From Gillisia sp. UBA3175 (GTDB taxonomy: Bacteria; Bacteroidota; Bacteroidia; Flavobacteriales; Flavobacteriaceae), in contig DEXV01000003.1 in NCBI GenBank assembly GCA_002364325.1, positions 1,093,229 to 1,157,228 on the forward strand: a DNA stretch of 64,000 nt. The letters run 5' to 3'. The translations under genes were made by a program, and so were the position numbers. Position 1 is the first letter of the stretch; every line of letters starts with the position of its first letter. Shown in pieces: positions 50,561-59,047 of this stretch. Below the pieces are notes generated by a model. That model ran no database searches. It saw nothing but the letters and a program-made list of their open reading frames with translations, and was not told the origin of the DNA.

Positions 50561-51307
50561 TTATTTGAAAAGCTTCCTTGCTTTTTCAAGATCTTCAGGA
50601 GTGTCTATTCCAATTCCTTTAAAATTGGTTTCCACCATTTTAATATTCTTTCCGTATTCCAGATATCTAATACATTCAATTCTTTCCGTAGCTTCCAATT
50701 CCAGCATCGGCAAGCTGTAAAAATCCATTAAAGCCTCTTTTCTAAATGCGTAAACGCCAATATGTTTAAAATAGGTAACTCCCGAAGTAGTTTCTCTAGG
50801 ATAAGGCAGCGGGAATCTTGAAAAATAAAGGGCAAGATTATCCTTGTTGGTAATTACTTTCACATTATTTGGATTAGAGATCTCGTCACTATCCATCATT
50901 GGAGTTTTTAAGGAAGCCAGATCGATTGTTTTTTCAGGATCGTTTCTAAAAACCTCTAATAATTTGCTCAGGCTTTCTTCATCTATTAACGGTTCATCCC
51001 CTTGAACATTCACCACAATATCCACATCCATATTAATAACCGCTTCAGCAATTCTATCGCTTCCGCATTCATGTTCCTTTGTGCTCATAATGCTTTTACC
51101 ATTATTCGCCAGGATCTCATTATGGATTATATCACTATCTGTCACCACATAAACTTCATCGAACAACTTGGTGTTTAGCGCAGCTTCATAAGTTCTTAAT
51201 ATCACTGTTTTGCCATTAAGATCCTGCATCAGTTTTCCGGGGAATCTGGTTGCTTCAAAACGGGCTGGTATCATTGCTATAATTCGTAAAGGTTTGATTG
51301 TGCTCAT
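50561..51307 (-). CDS. kdsB: 3-deoxy-manno-octulosonate cytidylyltransferase
   Basis: 248 residues; activates KDO as CMP-KDO for lipid A attachment. [17 protein letters not shown] near 9-25 is the nucleotide-binding signature; [16 protein letters not shown] near 96-111 holds the metal-binding Asp; [20 protein letters not shown] near 154-173 and [20 protein letters not shown] near 181-200 are KdsB hallmarks. Second gene after the RecD-like helicase, with a 5-nt gap, so co-transcribed although the functions are unrelated. Confidence 0.96.
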   Translation of the reverse strand: MSTIKPLRIIAMIPARFEATRFPGKLMQDLNGKTVILRTYEAALNTKLFDEVYVVTDSDIIHNEILANNGKSIMSTKEHECGSDRIAEAVINMDVDIVVNVQGDEPLIDEESLSKLLEVFRNDPEKTIDLASLKTPMMDSDEISNPNNVKVITNKDNLALYFSRFPLPYPRETTSGVTYFKHIGVYAFRKEALMDFYSLPMLELEATERIECIRYLEYGKNIKMVETNFKGIGIDTPEDLEKARKLFK

Positions 51308-51312
51308 AAATA

Positions 51313-52749
51313 TTAGTTTTCAGTAAAAAATTCGTCTTTAAAACCTATCAGGTAGAGTTTATCGCTGGCTCTTGTTACAGCGGTATATAACCATCTTAGG
51401 TAATCCTTATCTATCCCATTTGGTAAATAGGGTTGTTCTATAAATATTGTTTTCCATTGTCCTCCTTGTGATTTATGACAAGTCATCGCATAAGAGAATT
51501 TTATTTGCAAGGCGTTGAAGAATTTGTTGTTCTTCACCTTTAAGAACTTCTTGTATTTAGAAGTCTCTTCCTCGTAATCCTTCATTACTTCCTGATACAA
51601 CCTATTGCTATCTTCATAAGTTAAAGAAGGCGTGTTGCTCTCTAAGGTATCTAGAATTACAACGGTATCAAAAGCTGGCATTTTAGGATAATCTACCATT
51701 TGTACTTTTACTTCGGCAAATCTAAAGCCATATAATTCTTTAATACCTAGTATTTCGAGAACTTTAACTATATCTCCATTTGCTATAAAACCAGCTTCGG
51801 AAGTTGGTTTTACCCAAAAATAATTGTTCTTTACCACCATTAAATAATCACCAGACGAAATTTCTTCTTCTTGATATAAAATTCTGGAGCGTATTTGCTG
51901 ATTATATTGATTGGCTCTTTTATTAGATCTAACAATTATGCTAGTCTCTTCATGACCCAAATTATCATAAGAATCTTGAATGGCATCCAAAATTTCATCA
52001 CCATCCATCAATCGGATAAGATCTTTCTTTTCGGTGAGTTTAAATTTAAAGGATTCGTAAAATTCTTCAGCTAAGGCTTCTCTAATTCTGGTGGCATTAA
52101 GAAGAATATCGCTCTCCTCACTTTGCCTAACAACTTCATCCAATTCTATATGAGTCACAACTTTATCGTAATCTCTGCCTAAGGATTGCTCCATTAATGC
52201 AGGGCTAAGATCCAGTTTTACAGGTGGCAACTGTGCGGTATCTCCAATAAATATAAGATGGCAATTAACTCCTGAATCTACATATTGTATAAGATCTGAA
52301 AGCAAGCCTTTATTTTCAAAAAGCTTGGAATCCTGATCCTCGTCTGGGATCATAGAAGCCTCGTCTACAATAAAAACTGCATTTCTATGCTTATTTGGTT
52401 GTAACACAAATTGTACTCCTGCCCCACCGGTCTTTTTTGGAAAATAGATTTTTTTATGAATTGTTTGCGCTTCTTGATTGGAATATAATGAAATTACCTT
52501 TGCAGCTCTTCCTGTGGGTGCTAATAAAATACCCGCTCTTTTTATCTTCCAAAGGTTTTTTACAAGCGAACTTATGATGGTTGTTTTCCCCGTTCCGGCA
52601 AATCCTTTCAATAAAAACAGTGAATTTGCAGTTGGATTAACAACATATGCAGCTAATTGCTGTAAAGCTATATCTTGTTTAATTCTTGCCTCGAAGCCTA
52701 ACTCATTGATTAACAGTTTATAAAATTTATTGGCAGTAATGGTTTCCAT
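51313..52749 (-). CDS. RecD-like superfamily 1 DNA helicase
   Basis: 478 residues. Motif [10 protein letters not shown] near 49-57, Ia [11 protein letters not shown] near 75-85, [11 protein letters not shown] near 125-133, [12 protein letters not shown] near 172-180, and in the C-terminal UvrD_C_2 domain [14 protein letters not shown] and [15 protein letters not shown] near 415-465. The Ala-Thr-Gly-Lys loop and QLPPV mark the RecD/TraA branch. It is shorter than E. coli RecD (608) and than RecD2 of Gram-positives. It lacks RecB/RecC partners here; flavobacteria generally use AddAB or related enzymes, so its exact role is unclear. Own -7 element upstream. Confidence 0.9.
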   Translation of the reverse strand: METITANKFYKLLINELGFEARIKQDIALQQLAAYVVNPTANSLFLLKGFAGTGKTTIISSLVKNLWKIKRAGILLAPTGRAAKVISLYSNQEAQTIHKKIYFPKKTGGAGVQFVLQPNKHRNAVFIVDEASMIPDEDQDSKLFENKGLLSDLIQYVDSGVNCHLIFIGDTAQLPPVKLDLSPALMEQSLGRDYDKVVTHIELDEVVRQSEESDILLNATRIREALAEEFYESFKFKLTEKKDLIRLMDGDEILDAIQDSYDNLGHEETSIIVRSNKRANQYNQQIRSRILYQEEEISSGDYLMVVKNNYFWVKPTSEAGFIANGDIVKVLEILGIKELYGFRFAEVKVQMVDYPKMPAFDTVVILDTLESNTPSLTYEDSNRLYQEVMKDYEEETSKYKKFLKVKNNKFFNALQIKFSYAMTCHKSQGGQWKTIFIEQPYLPNGIDKDYLRWLYTAVTRASDKLYLIGFKDEFFTEN

Positions 52750-52767
52750 AGGCTATCTTGCAAATCT

Positions 52768-52829
52768 CAAAGATAACAATGGATTTTTAGGGCAGAAACT
52801 TTTACGAATAAAAAAAAATTGTAGATTTG
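52768..52829. promoter_or_regulatory. Divergent promoter region: TATCTTTG (minus) and TAGATTTG (plus)
   Basis: CAAAGATA at 52768-52775 reads TATCTTTG on the minus strand, 19 bases before the helicase ATG; TAGATTTG at 52822-52829 lies 35 bases before the plus-strand ATG at 52864. Both match TAnnTTTG exactly, giving back-to-back promoters in a 114-nt spacer. Confidence 0.55.
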
Positions 52830-52863
52830 CGATGAACTCTTAATAATTAAAAAAGTCAAACGC

Positions 52864-53517
52864 ATGAAACTTGTCATTCAATTAGTCCTTTGGATTGTGA
52901 TCATATTTTTGGGATACCTGGTGTTCAACGCAGTGTATGAGCCAATTCAATTTAATAAAGTTAAAGAGAAACGTTACTCCAAAGTAATTGATCGACTTAA
53001 AGATATTCGTGCCGCACAATTAGCGCATCAGGAAATCACCGGATCTTTTGAAAAAGATTTCGACAAACTGGTAAGGTTTATTGATACTGCTGAATTTACA
53101 CTAACGCAAAGAAGAGACTCCACCGTTTTGGATGAAGAGTACAGAAAGGCATTTGGTGTAGATAAGTACAAAGATGTGGTGGTTATAGATACTTTAGGAA
53201 CCGCATCAGTTAAAGATTCTTTATTTGGAAAAGATGATCGTTATAAGAAAATGATGTTTGTTCCCGTTGACGGAGTAGACGCTAAGTTTACCATGGATGC
53301 TGGTACAATTGTAAAAAACGATACTAAAATTCCTGTATTCGAAGCTAAGGTTGCTAAAAAAGTGATTTTAAATGATCAGGACAAAGATCTTGTAATGACA
53401 GAGAATCAAGTAGTTTCTGTTGAAGGTGTAAATGGTGCTTTCATAACAGTTGGTTCAATGGAAGATATTAAGACCGAAGGAAACTGGCCTAGAGCTTATG
53501 ATGACAAACAGCAGTAA
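52864..53517 (+). CDS. Membrane-anchored pseudopilin-like protein, unknown function
   Basis: 217 residues. A single N-terminal membrane helix (about 4-24, VIQLVLWIVIIFLGYLVFNA) runs into an amphipathic helix KRYSKVIDRLKDIRAAQLAH, which resembles the long N-terminal helix of type IV pilins and pseudopilins, and then TGSFEKDFDKLVRFID. The rest is a beta-rich periplasmic domain ending VNGAFITVGSMEDIKT. No prepilin peptidase site (G-F/L near a charged leader) is visible, so it is only pilin-like in shape. The 3' end overlaps the DUF3822 gene by 20 nt. Conserved in flavobacteria as far as I know. Confidence 0.82.
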   Translation: MKLVIQLVLWIVIIFLGYLVFNAVYEPIQFNKVKEKRYSKVIDRLKDIRAAQLAHQEITGSFEKDFDKLVRFIDTAEFTLTQRRDSTVLDEEYRKAFGVDKYKDVVVIDTLGTASVKDSLFGKDDRYKKMMFVPVDGVDAKFTMDAGTIVKNDTKIPVFEAKVAKKVILNDQDKDLVMTENQVVSVEGVNGAFITVGSMEDIKTEGNWPRAYDDKQQ

Positions 53518-54331
53518 GCAAGAAAATCATACAATATTAAAGATGTCCATTCAGGTTCGCCTGAATGGATTTTCTTTTTGCATTATAGACTGCAACACGA
53601 ATGATATCCTTTGGTTTAAAAAAAGGGATTTAGGAAAAGAAAACAGTCCTGTAAAGATCTTGGAAGAGATTGAAAGGTTATATGCAGAGGAAGAAATGCT
53701 GCAGCATGAATTTAATGAGGTAGGAATTCTTTTTTCTAATGATCTTTTTACTATTGTTCCTGCCGCTTATTTTATCGAAGAAGAAGCCTCTACTTATTTA
53801 AAATTCAACACCAAGATCCTTCAAACAGATGTGGTTGCTCATGATCTACTCTCTAATGATTTGGTGAATGTTTATATTCCATACACCAACATTAATAATT
53901 ATTTTTTCGATAAGTATGGTGAATTTGAATATCAGCATAATATTTCGGTGCTTATTGACGCTATTTTAGCAAAAAAACAAGATTCCAAAGAGGCACAGAT
54001 CTACTTAAACGATTATAACAATTATTATGAATTAGTGATCGTTCAAAACAATAAATTAGTACTTGCAAATACGTTTCATTATGAAACTAAAGAAGATTTT
54101 ATTTACTATCTTTTGTTCACTTTGGAACAACTGGATTTAAATCCTACTGAAGTTTATTTGTGGTTAATGGGAACTATTGTAAAGCAATCTGATATTTACG
54201 ATATTGCATATACCTATATCAGAAATATAGATTTTTTAATTCCGGCCTTCAGTTTTACGGCAGATATTGATAGATCTGAATCATTTCATAGAGAAGCTTT
54301 TTCTCTTTTAAAAACTATTAAATGCGAATAA
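53498..54331 (+). CDS. DUF3822 family protein (ASKHA-like)
   Basis: I take ATG ATG at 53498/53501 as the start region, so about 277 residues; the earlier in-frame start lies deeper in the preceding gene. IQVRLNGFSFCIIDCNTNDI near 18-37 and YIPYTNINNYFFDKYGEFEY near 129-148 are the DUF3822 pattern. DUF3822 proteins resemble actin-like ATPases in fold, but no clear ATP motif is visible to me. Starts within the previous gene and overlaps rsmD by 10 nt, so it is coupled to both. Role unknown, perhaps linked to rRNA modification through its neighbour rsmD. Confidence 0.85.
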   Translation: MMTNSSKQENHTILKMSIQVRLNGFSFCIIDCNTNDILWFKKRDLGKENSPVKILEEIERLYAEEEMLQHEFNEVGILFSNDLFTIVPAAYFIEEEASTYLKFNTKILQTDVVAHDLLSNDLVNVYIPYTNINNYFFDKYGEFEYQHNISVLIDAILAKKQDSKEAQIYLNDYNNYYELVIVQNNKLVLANTFHYETKEDFIYYLLFTLEQLDLNPTEVYLWLMGTIVKQSDIYDIAYTYIRNIDFLIPAFSFTADIDRSESFHREAFSLLKTIKCE

Positions 54332-54861
54332 TATCTGGTCAACATAAAGGTAGAAGAATTACAGCCCCAAAAAAATTACCTGTAAGACCTACTACAGATA
54401 TGGCTAAGGAAGGATTATTCAACATTTTAAATAATACCTACCATTTCAATAAATTGCAGGTTTTGGAATTATTTTCTGGCTCAGGAAATATTTCTTATGA
54501 ATTCGCATCCCGAGGAGCAATTGCAGTTACAGCTGTAGATGAAAATGTAGATTGTATTAAATTTATTAAAAAGACCAGTGAAGAATTGGAATTAGACATA
54601 ACCGCAATTAGAAGTGATGTTTTTAAATATTTAGAAAAAGCTCCAATAAAAGCAGATATTATTTTTGCGGATCCTCCCTATGATTTTGATGATTCGCAGT
54701 TTCAAAAAATTGCTGATCTTGTATTCCAGAATGATCTTTTAAATGAATATGGTGTATTAATCATAGAACATTCCAAGCATACCAAAATGGATAATGTGGA
54801 GCACTTTAATGTAGGTAGAAGGTATGGCAATTCAATTTTTAGCTTTTTTAAAGTAAAATGA
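54322..54861 (+). CDS. rsmD: RsmD family 16S rRNA (guanine966-N2)-methyltransferase
   Basis: 179 residues. MRIISGQHKGRRI opening, LPVRPTTDMAKEGLFNIL near 19-36 for RNA contact, SAM motif ELFSGSGNISYEFASRGA near 49-66, catalytic DPPYDF near 117-122. It methylates G966 in helix 31 of 16S rRNA. Overlaps DUF3822 by 10 nt and precedes the STAS-like gene by 6 nt. Confidence 0.95.
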   Translation: MRIISGQHKGRRITAPKKLPVRPTTDMAKEGLFNILNNTYHFNKLQVLELFSGSGNISYEFASRGAIAVTAVDENVDCIKFIKKTSEELELDITAIRSDVFKYLEKAPIKADIIFADPPYDFDDSQFQKIADLVFQNDLLNEYGVLIIEHSKHTKMDNVEHFNVGRRYGNSIFSFFKVK

Positions 54862-54867
54862 TGGGGA

Positions 54868-55257
54868 ATGAGTGATTTAATAAAATCTATAAAATTAAAT
54901 TTTACAACATTATATTTCCATGAGAATTTTGTGATTTCTGTAGTTAATGAAGAGGCTGTTTTTAGCCATTCCCAACTTATGGAGGTAGTTAATAATTGCA
55001 AGGAGTTCTTTAACGAAAAAAGGTTTGTTTATATCTCAAAAAGAATAAATAATTATAATGTAGATCCAACAGTATATATAAAACTTGAAGAGATAAGAAA
55101 AAATTTGATCGGTATTGCCATAGTAAGCAATAATGTTTCTTCCCTTAAAATGGCCGAGTTTGAAGAAACTTTCTCTAAAGTAAACTTCAAGATCTCTTTA
55201 GAGCTGGAAGAAGCGATAGAATGGGCAGAGGCTTTAATAAAAAAAGTAGGCCTGTAA
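54868..55257 (+). CDS. STAS/SpoIIAA-like protein, unknown function
   Basis: 129 residues. Alternating strand/helix pattern (NFTTLYFHENFVISVVNEEA near 11-30, ECKEFFNEKRFVYISKRIN-type region near 44-62, GIAIVSNNVSSLKMAEFEET near 81-100) is typical of STAS/SpoIIAA-like alpha-beta domains in Bacteroidota. No catalytic motif. Its last four codons and stop (55246-55257) lie inside the convergent rnpB 3' end, so its C-terminus is constrained by RNA structure. It follows rsmD by 6 nt. Confidence 0.8.
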   Translation: MSDLIKSIKLNFTTLYFHENFVISVVNEEAVFSHSQLMEVVNNCKEFFNEKRFVYISKRINNYNVDPTVYIKLEEIRKNLIGIAIVSNNVSSLKMAEFEETFSKVNFKISLELEEAIEWAEALIKKVGL

Positions 55258-55552
55258 GCCGGATTCTGTTTCAAGATCTCCTACGAGAACAAGACCCTTA
55301 TCATTTATCTCCTATTCTTGTTACCAAGAATATTTAGCTGCCTACCCTCCAACAACGGGCGAGCAACCCTTAAATGCTGGTATACATGGCATTGCACCGC
55401 ATAGAGTTTACCTGGTTTCACTACAGCTTAACCTGTACATACTTTCTGTTGCACTTGTCCTGATCTCACGACCGGTGGGTGTTATCCACTATGCTGCTCT
55501 ACGGTGTCCGGACTTTCCTCCACACCGGGGGTGTAGCGATAAGGCGACCTAC
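55246..55552 (-). ncRNA. rnpB: RNase P RNA (bacterial type A-like)
   Basis: Catalytic RNA that cuts 5' leaders from pre-tRNA. On the minus strand GAGGAAAGTCCGGAC, the conserved CR near the 5' end, is at about 55507-55521, and ACAGAATCCGGCTTACA near the 3' end at about 55253-55269. GTAGGTC at the 5' end (55546-55552) pairs with GGCCTAC at the 3' end (55246-55252), allowing one G-U, to make helix P1, and a T-run follows at 55237-55245. The 307-nt size is normal. A perfect -7 element lies 8 nt upstream (55560-55567). Confidence 0.96.
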
Positions 55553-55559
55553 TTTCCTA

Positions 55560-55567
55560 CAAAGATA
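55560..55567 (-). promoter_or_regulatory. -7 element TATCTTTG of rnpB
   Basis: Exact TAnnTTTG match on the minus strand, ending 8 nt before the first base of P1. This sets the transcript start at the mature 5' end and helps validate the consensus used for other genes here. Confidence 0.7.
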
Positions 55568-55683
55568 CAGCAGCATTTTAAATCTAGCATTATCAAGCCC
55601 TAATAGAATTTTATTAAAAATTTAATCCATAATTATCTTAATAAAAAATAGAATTTAGGCTTACATCTTAGGGATGGTATTTC

Positions 55684-55691
55684 TATATTTG
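55684..55691 (+). promoter_or_regulatory. -7 element TATATTTG of dnaX
   Basis: Exact TAnnTTTG match, 17 bases before the dnaX ATG at 55709. Confidence 0.5.
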
Positions 55692-55708
55692 TTTTTCAAA
55701 ATTTATCT

Positions 55709-57565
55709 ATGGAGCATTTTGTTGTATCGGCACGAAAATACCGCCCTCAAACATTTAAGGATGTAGTGGGACAACAGGCTATTACCAATACACTTTTAAA
55801 TGCCATAGAACATAATCATTTAGCGCAGGCTTTGCTCTTTACTGGTCCTCGTGGTGTAGGTAAAACAACTTGTGCACGCATCTTGGCTAAGATGATCAAT
55901 CATGATGGCACTCAAAAACCAGATGAAGATTTTGCTTTCAATATTTTTGAACTTGATGCCGCATCCAACAACTCGGTAGATGATATTCGAAATTTGATAG
56001 ACCAGGTAAGGATCCCGCCACAAGTTGGAAAATATAAAGTGTATATTATAGATGAGGTACATATGTTATCTACCTCTGCCTTTAACGCTTTCCTTAAAAC
56101 TTTGGAGGAACCACCAAAGCATGCTATTTTTATTTTAGCTACCACAGAAAAGCATAAAATAATCCCTACCATCCTTTCTCGTTGCCAGATCTTCGATTTT
56201 AAAAGGATCACAGTTACCGATGCGCGGAAGTATTTGGGATACATCGCAGAGCAGGAAGGAATAGAAGCTGAGGAGGAAGCACTACATATAATTGCTCAAA
56301 AAGCAGATGGAGCAATGCGGGATGCACTTTCTATTTATGATAGAGTTGTTAGCTTTAGTGGCGCAAAACTTACCAGACAAGCAGTTACAGAGAATTTAAA
56401 TGTACTGGATTATGAAACTTATCTAAATATTACTCAGCTAATTTTAGATAATAATATTCCTCAACTTCTCGTAGATTTTAATACCATCCTATCTCAAGGT
56501 TTCGATGGGCATCACTTTATTTCCGGGATTGCCTCTCATTTTAGAGATCTTTTAGTCTGTAAAGATCAAAGAACTATAGAACTTCTGGAAGTAGGAGAAA
56601 CGGCTAAAGCTAATTATTTTAAACAATCTCAGCAAACCTCTCATTCATTTTTACTAAAGGGAATTGAAATGGCGAATGATTGTGATCTTAAATATAAAGC
56701 CAGTCGTAATCAGCGATTATTAGTTGAATTATGCCTGATGCAACTTGCCTCTATCAATTTTGATGGAGAAAAAAAAAAGCCTGAACCTTTCATAATTTCT
56801 CCAAAGCATTTTGAGAATAGTTTAAAAGTTTCAGTTCCGGTTTCTGCGGAAGAAAAAAAGGTGATCACTGATGAAGAATTCTCCACGAAATTTGGACAAA
56901 CTGAAGCTTCAGCATTAATTCCTGATAAGGCTTCAGAAGAAAAGGAGATTTTGCCTACCGAAATTAAATCAGATTCGACTTCCGAAGAAATTCCAATACA
57001 AATACCTTCAAGAGAACTAGTTTCTATTTCAGAAAATAAAGAAACTGAAAATACTGAAACTCCCAAACAACCTGAAGTTTTATCAACAGAAAACTCTAGT
57101 TTCCAAAAAAAGGTTTCTGGACTTTCTATTAAGAGTATTCAGCAGAAAAAGGAGATCCTGGCAAAAAAGCAAGGTGAGAAAGCAGCTCAAAATGAGGAGA
57201 TGGATGAGCCCATTAATGAAACTCAATTACATGCCGCCTGGGACGAATATATTCATCGACTTAAGAATAAGGGATCTAAAATATTGGCATCCATCTTGGA
57301 AACTGATATGCCAAAACTTAATGGTAAGGTTATAAGCATTCAATTACCTGCAGAGACCATGAAAAAGGAGTTGGAACGAAGTACCAATCCGTTAATGCTA
57401 TTCTTAAAAAAGAAGCTTCAAAATACCCTTATAACACTGGAGATAGAAGTGAATGAACAAGTGGCTAAGAAATATGCCTTTACAGATATGGAAAAGTTTA
57501 ATAAACTGAAAGAACAAAATCCATTATTAGAAAAATTACGAACCACTTTTGATCTAGATATATAA
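55709..57565 (+). CDS. dnaX: DNA polymerase III subunit gamma/tau, without zinc module
   Basis: 618-residue clamp-loader ATPase. EHFVVSARKYRPQTF opens; Walker A FTGPRGVGKTTCARILAK near 44-61; DAASNNSVDDIRNLIDQV near 88-105; Walker B YIIDEVHMLSTSAFNAFLK near 113-131; sensor/SRC motif TILSRCQIFDF near 152-162. Residues about 370-480 are an acidic linker, and 490-618 a tau-like C-terminal domain. The four-cysteine zinc module found after Walker A in E. coli is missing: the segment is short and has no CxxC. No -1 frameshift slippery run stands out as proof of a separate gamma. Followed by miaE after 2 nt. Confidence 0.95.
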   Translation: MEHFVVSARKYRPQTFKDVVGQQAITNTLLNAIEHNHLAQALLFTGPRGVGKTTCARILAKMINHDGTQKPDEDFAFNIFELDAASNNSVDDIRNLIDQVRIPPQVGKYKVYIIDEVHMLSTSAFNAFLKTLEEPPKHAIFILATTEKHKIIPTILSRCQIFDFKRITVTDARKYLGYIAEQEGIEAEEEALHIIAQKADGAMRDALSIYDRVVSFSGAKLTRQAVTENLNVLDYETYLNITQLILDNNIPQLLVDFNTILSQGFDGHHFISGIASHFRDLLVCKDQRTIELLEVGETAKANYFKQSQQTSHSFLLKGIEMANDCDLKYKASRNQRLLVELCLMQLASINFDGEKKKPEPFIISPKHFENSLKVSVPVSAEEKKVITDEEFSTKFGQTEASALIPDKASEEKEILPTEIKSDSTSEEIPIQIPSRELVSISENKETENTETPKQPEVLSTENSSFQKKVSGLSIKSIQQKKEILAKKQGEKAAQNEEMDEPINETQLHAAWDEYIHRLKNKGSKILASILETDMPKLNGKVISIQLPAETMKKELERSTNPLMLFLKKKLQNTLITLEIEVNEQVAKKYAFTDMEKFNKLKEQNPLLEKLRTTFDLDI

Positions 57566-57567
57566 GT

Positions 57568-58149
57568 ATGCTTGGTTTAAAACTTCCTACAGATCCTCGC
57601 TGGGTTTCTATCGCCGAGAAAAATATTGAAGAGATCCTTATAGATCACGCCTATTGTGAACAAAAAGCAGCATCTACGGCTATCTCTCTAATTGTTTCTT
57701 TTCCAGAATATTCAGATCTGGTAAAAGAAATGACAGTTTTGGCAAGAGAGGAAATGGCTCATTTTAAAATGGTACATGATAAAATTCTAGATCGTGGCTA
57801 TGTAATGGGCAGAGATAGAAAGGATGAATATGTATTAGAGTTGCTCAAATTCTTTCCAAAAGGTGGCTCTAGAGTTAACCAATTAGTTCACAGACTTCTA
57901 ATTGCCGCACTAATAGAAGCTAGAAGTTGCGAACGTTTTAGATTGCTTTCAGAAAAATTACAAGAAGAGGAACTGAGGGATTTCTATAGAAATCTAATGG
58001 TTAGTGAAGCTGGGCATTATACGCTTTTCCTGAATTTTGCCAGACAATATGGCGACCGTCAAGAAGTAGATACCAAATGGCAGGAACTACTGGAATTTGA
58101 AGCTAAGGTGATGAAAAACCTAAGTAAGACCCAAAGTATACACGGATAA
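57568..58149 (+). CDS. miaE: tRNA-(ms2io6A37) hydroxylase
   Basis: 193-residue ferritin-like diiron monooxygenase that hydroxylates the isopentenyl group of 2-methylthio-N6-isopentenyladenosine at tRNA position 37. Diiron ligands are visible as EEMAHFKMVH near 70-79 (ExxH), IEARSCERF near 112-120 and SEAGHYTLF near 143-151. HAYCEQKAASTAISLIV near 27-43 adds the first Glu. Starts 2 nt after dnaX, so they share a transcript. Convergent with the ppx gene, 7 nt away. Confidence 0.93.
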   Translation: MLGLKLPTDPRWVSIAEKNIEEILIDHAYCEQKAASTAISLIVSFPEYSDLVKEMTVLAREEMAHFKMVHDKILDRGYVMGRDRKDEYVLELLKFFPKGGSRVNQLVHRLLIAALIEARSCERFRLLSEKLQEEELRDFYRNLMVSEAGHYTLFLNFARQYGDRQEVDTKWQELLEFEAKVMKNLSKTQSIHG

Positions 58150-58156
58150 ACTTTCT

Positions 58157-59047
58157 CTACATTTTTTCCTGATATAGGGACTTGATAATTCCATCTGCCA
58201 ACCCGATCTTAGGCACATAGATCCTTCTGGCTTTTGTCCATTTCATCGCAGATAAGTATATTCTTGTTGCTGGAATAATTACATCGGCACGGTCATCGTT
58301 TAAATTAAGCTCTGTAATCCTTTCTTCATAAGTAAAGGAATTAAGGAGTTGATAATAAGAACTTAAATAGAGGAAACTAAGCGGTTTCCCGATAGCTTTC
58401 CCACTGCTTTTAAAAATATTATTAATGTTACCTCCAGAACCAATGAGATCTATTTTATTATAGTTCTTGGTTACTTCTCGCACCCAAGTCTCTACTTCTT
58501 CCCAGATTTCTGGTTCTGCAATATTTTTAAGCAATCGTACCGTTCCTAATTTAAAAGATCTTGAAGTAATGGTTTCCCCATTAGAAAATAAGGTAAATTC
58601 GGTGCTACCCCCACCCACATCTACATAAAGATAGGTCTTATCACTTTGGATCAGCAAATTAAGGTCGGTAGTTGCGATTATAGCGGCTTCGTGGCTTCCA
58701 TTTATAATTTCGATCTCTACCCCTGTTTTCTCAGCTATTTCATTAACTATACTTACCCCATTTTGAGCTTCTCTCATTGCAGAAGTTGCACAGGCTTTAT
58801 ACTTTTCGATCTTATGAGATTTCATTAGCAACTTAAAAGCTTGCATAGTATCTATCATTCTCAGCTTATTTTCTTCTGAAATTAATTGAGACATGAACAC
58901 ATCTGCTCCTAACCTAATTGGAACACGCACCAAAGATGTTTTCTTAAAAATAGGCTCTCTTCCCTCCTGCTCTGTGATTGTAGATATTAACAATCTCACA
59001 GCATTGGATCCTATATCTATAGCTGCATATTTATGTTGTTTTATCAA
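58157..59047 (-). CDS. ppx: Ppx/GppA family exopolyphosphatase
   Basis: 296 residues of the ASKHA fold. AAIDIGSNAVRLLIS near 8-22 is the first phosphate loop, and YLYVDVGGGSTEFTLF near 140-155 the second. Family members split phosphate off polyphosphate or ppGpp precursors. It is the last gene of the operon and overlaps ppk1 by 4 nt (ATGA), so kinase and phosphatase are translated together. Shorter than E. coli Ppx (513) because the C-terminal domains are missing, which is normal in Bacteroidota. Confidence 0.9.
   Translation of the reverse strand: MIKQHKYAAIDIGSNAVRLLISTITEQEGREPIFKKTSLVRVPIRLGADVFMSQLISEENKLRMIDTMQAFKLLMKSHKIEKYKACATSAMREAQNGVSIVNEIAEKTGVEIEIINGSHEAAIIATTDLNLLIQSDKTYLYVDVGGGSTEFTLFSNGETITSRSFKLGTVRLLKNIAEPEIWEEVETWVREVTKNYNKIDLIGSGGNINNIFKSSGKAIGKPLSFLYLSSYYQLLNSFTYEERITELNLNDDRADVIIPATRIYLSAMKWTKARRIYVPKIGLADGIIKSLYQEKM

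Noticed and set aside
55709-57565. Programmed -1 frameshift producing a short gamma form of DnaX
   Set aside because: An A-rich run in the linker region (near 56770) could slip, but no stimulatory stem or early stop arrangement stood out clearly enough to claim.
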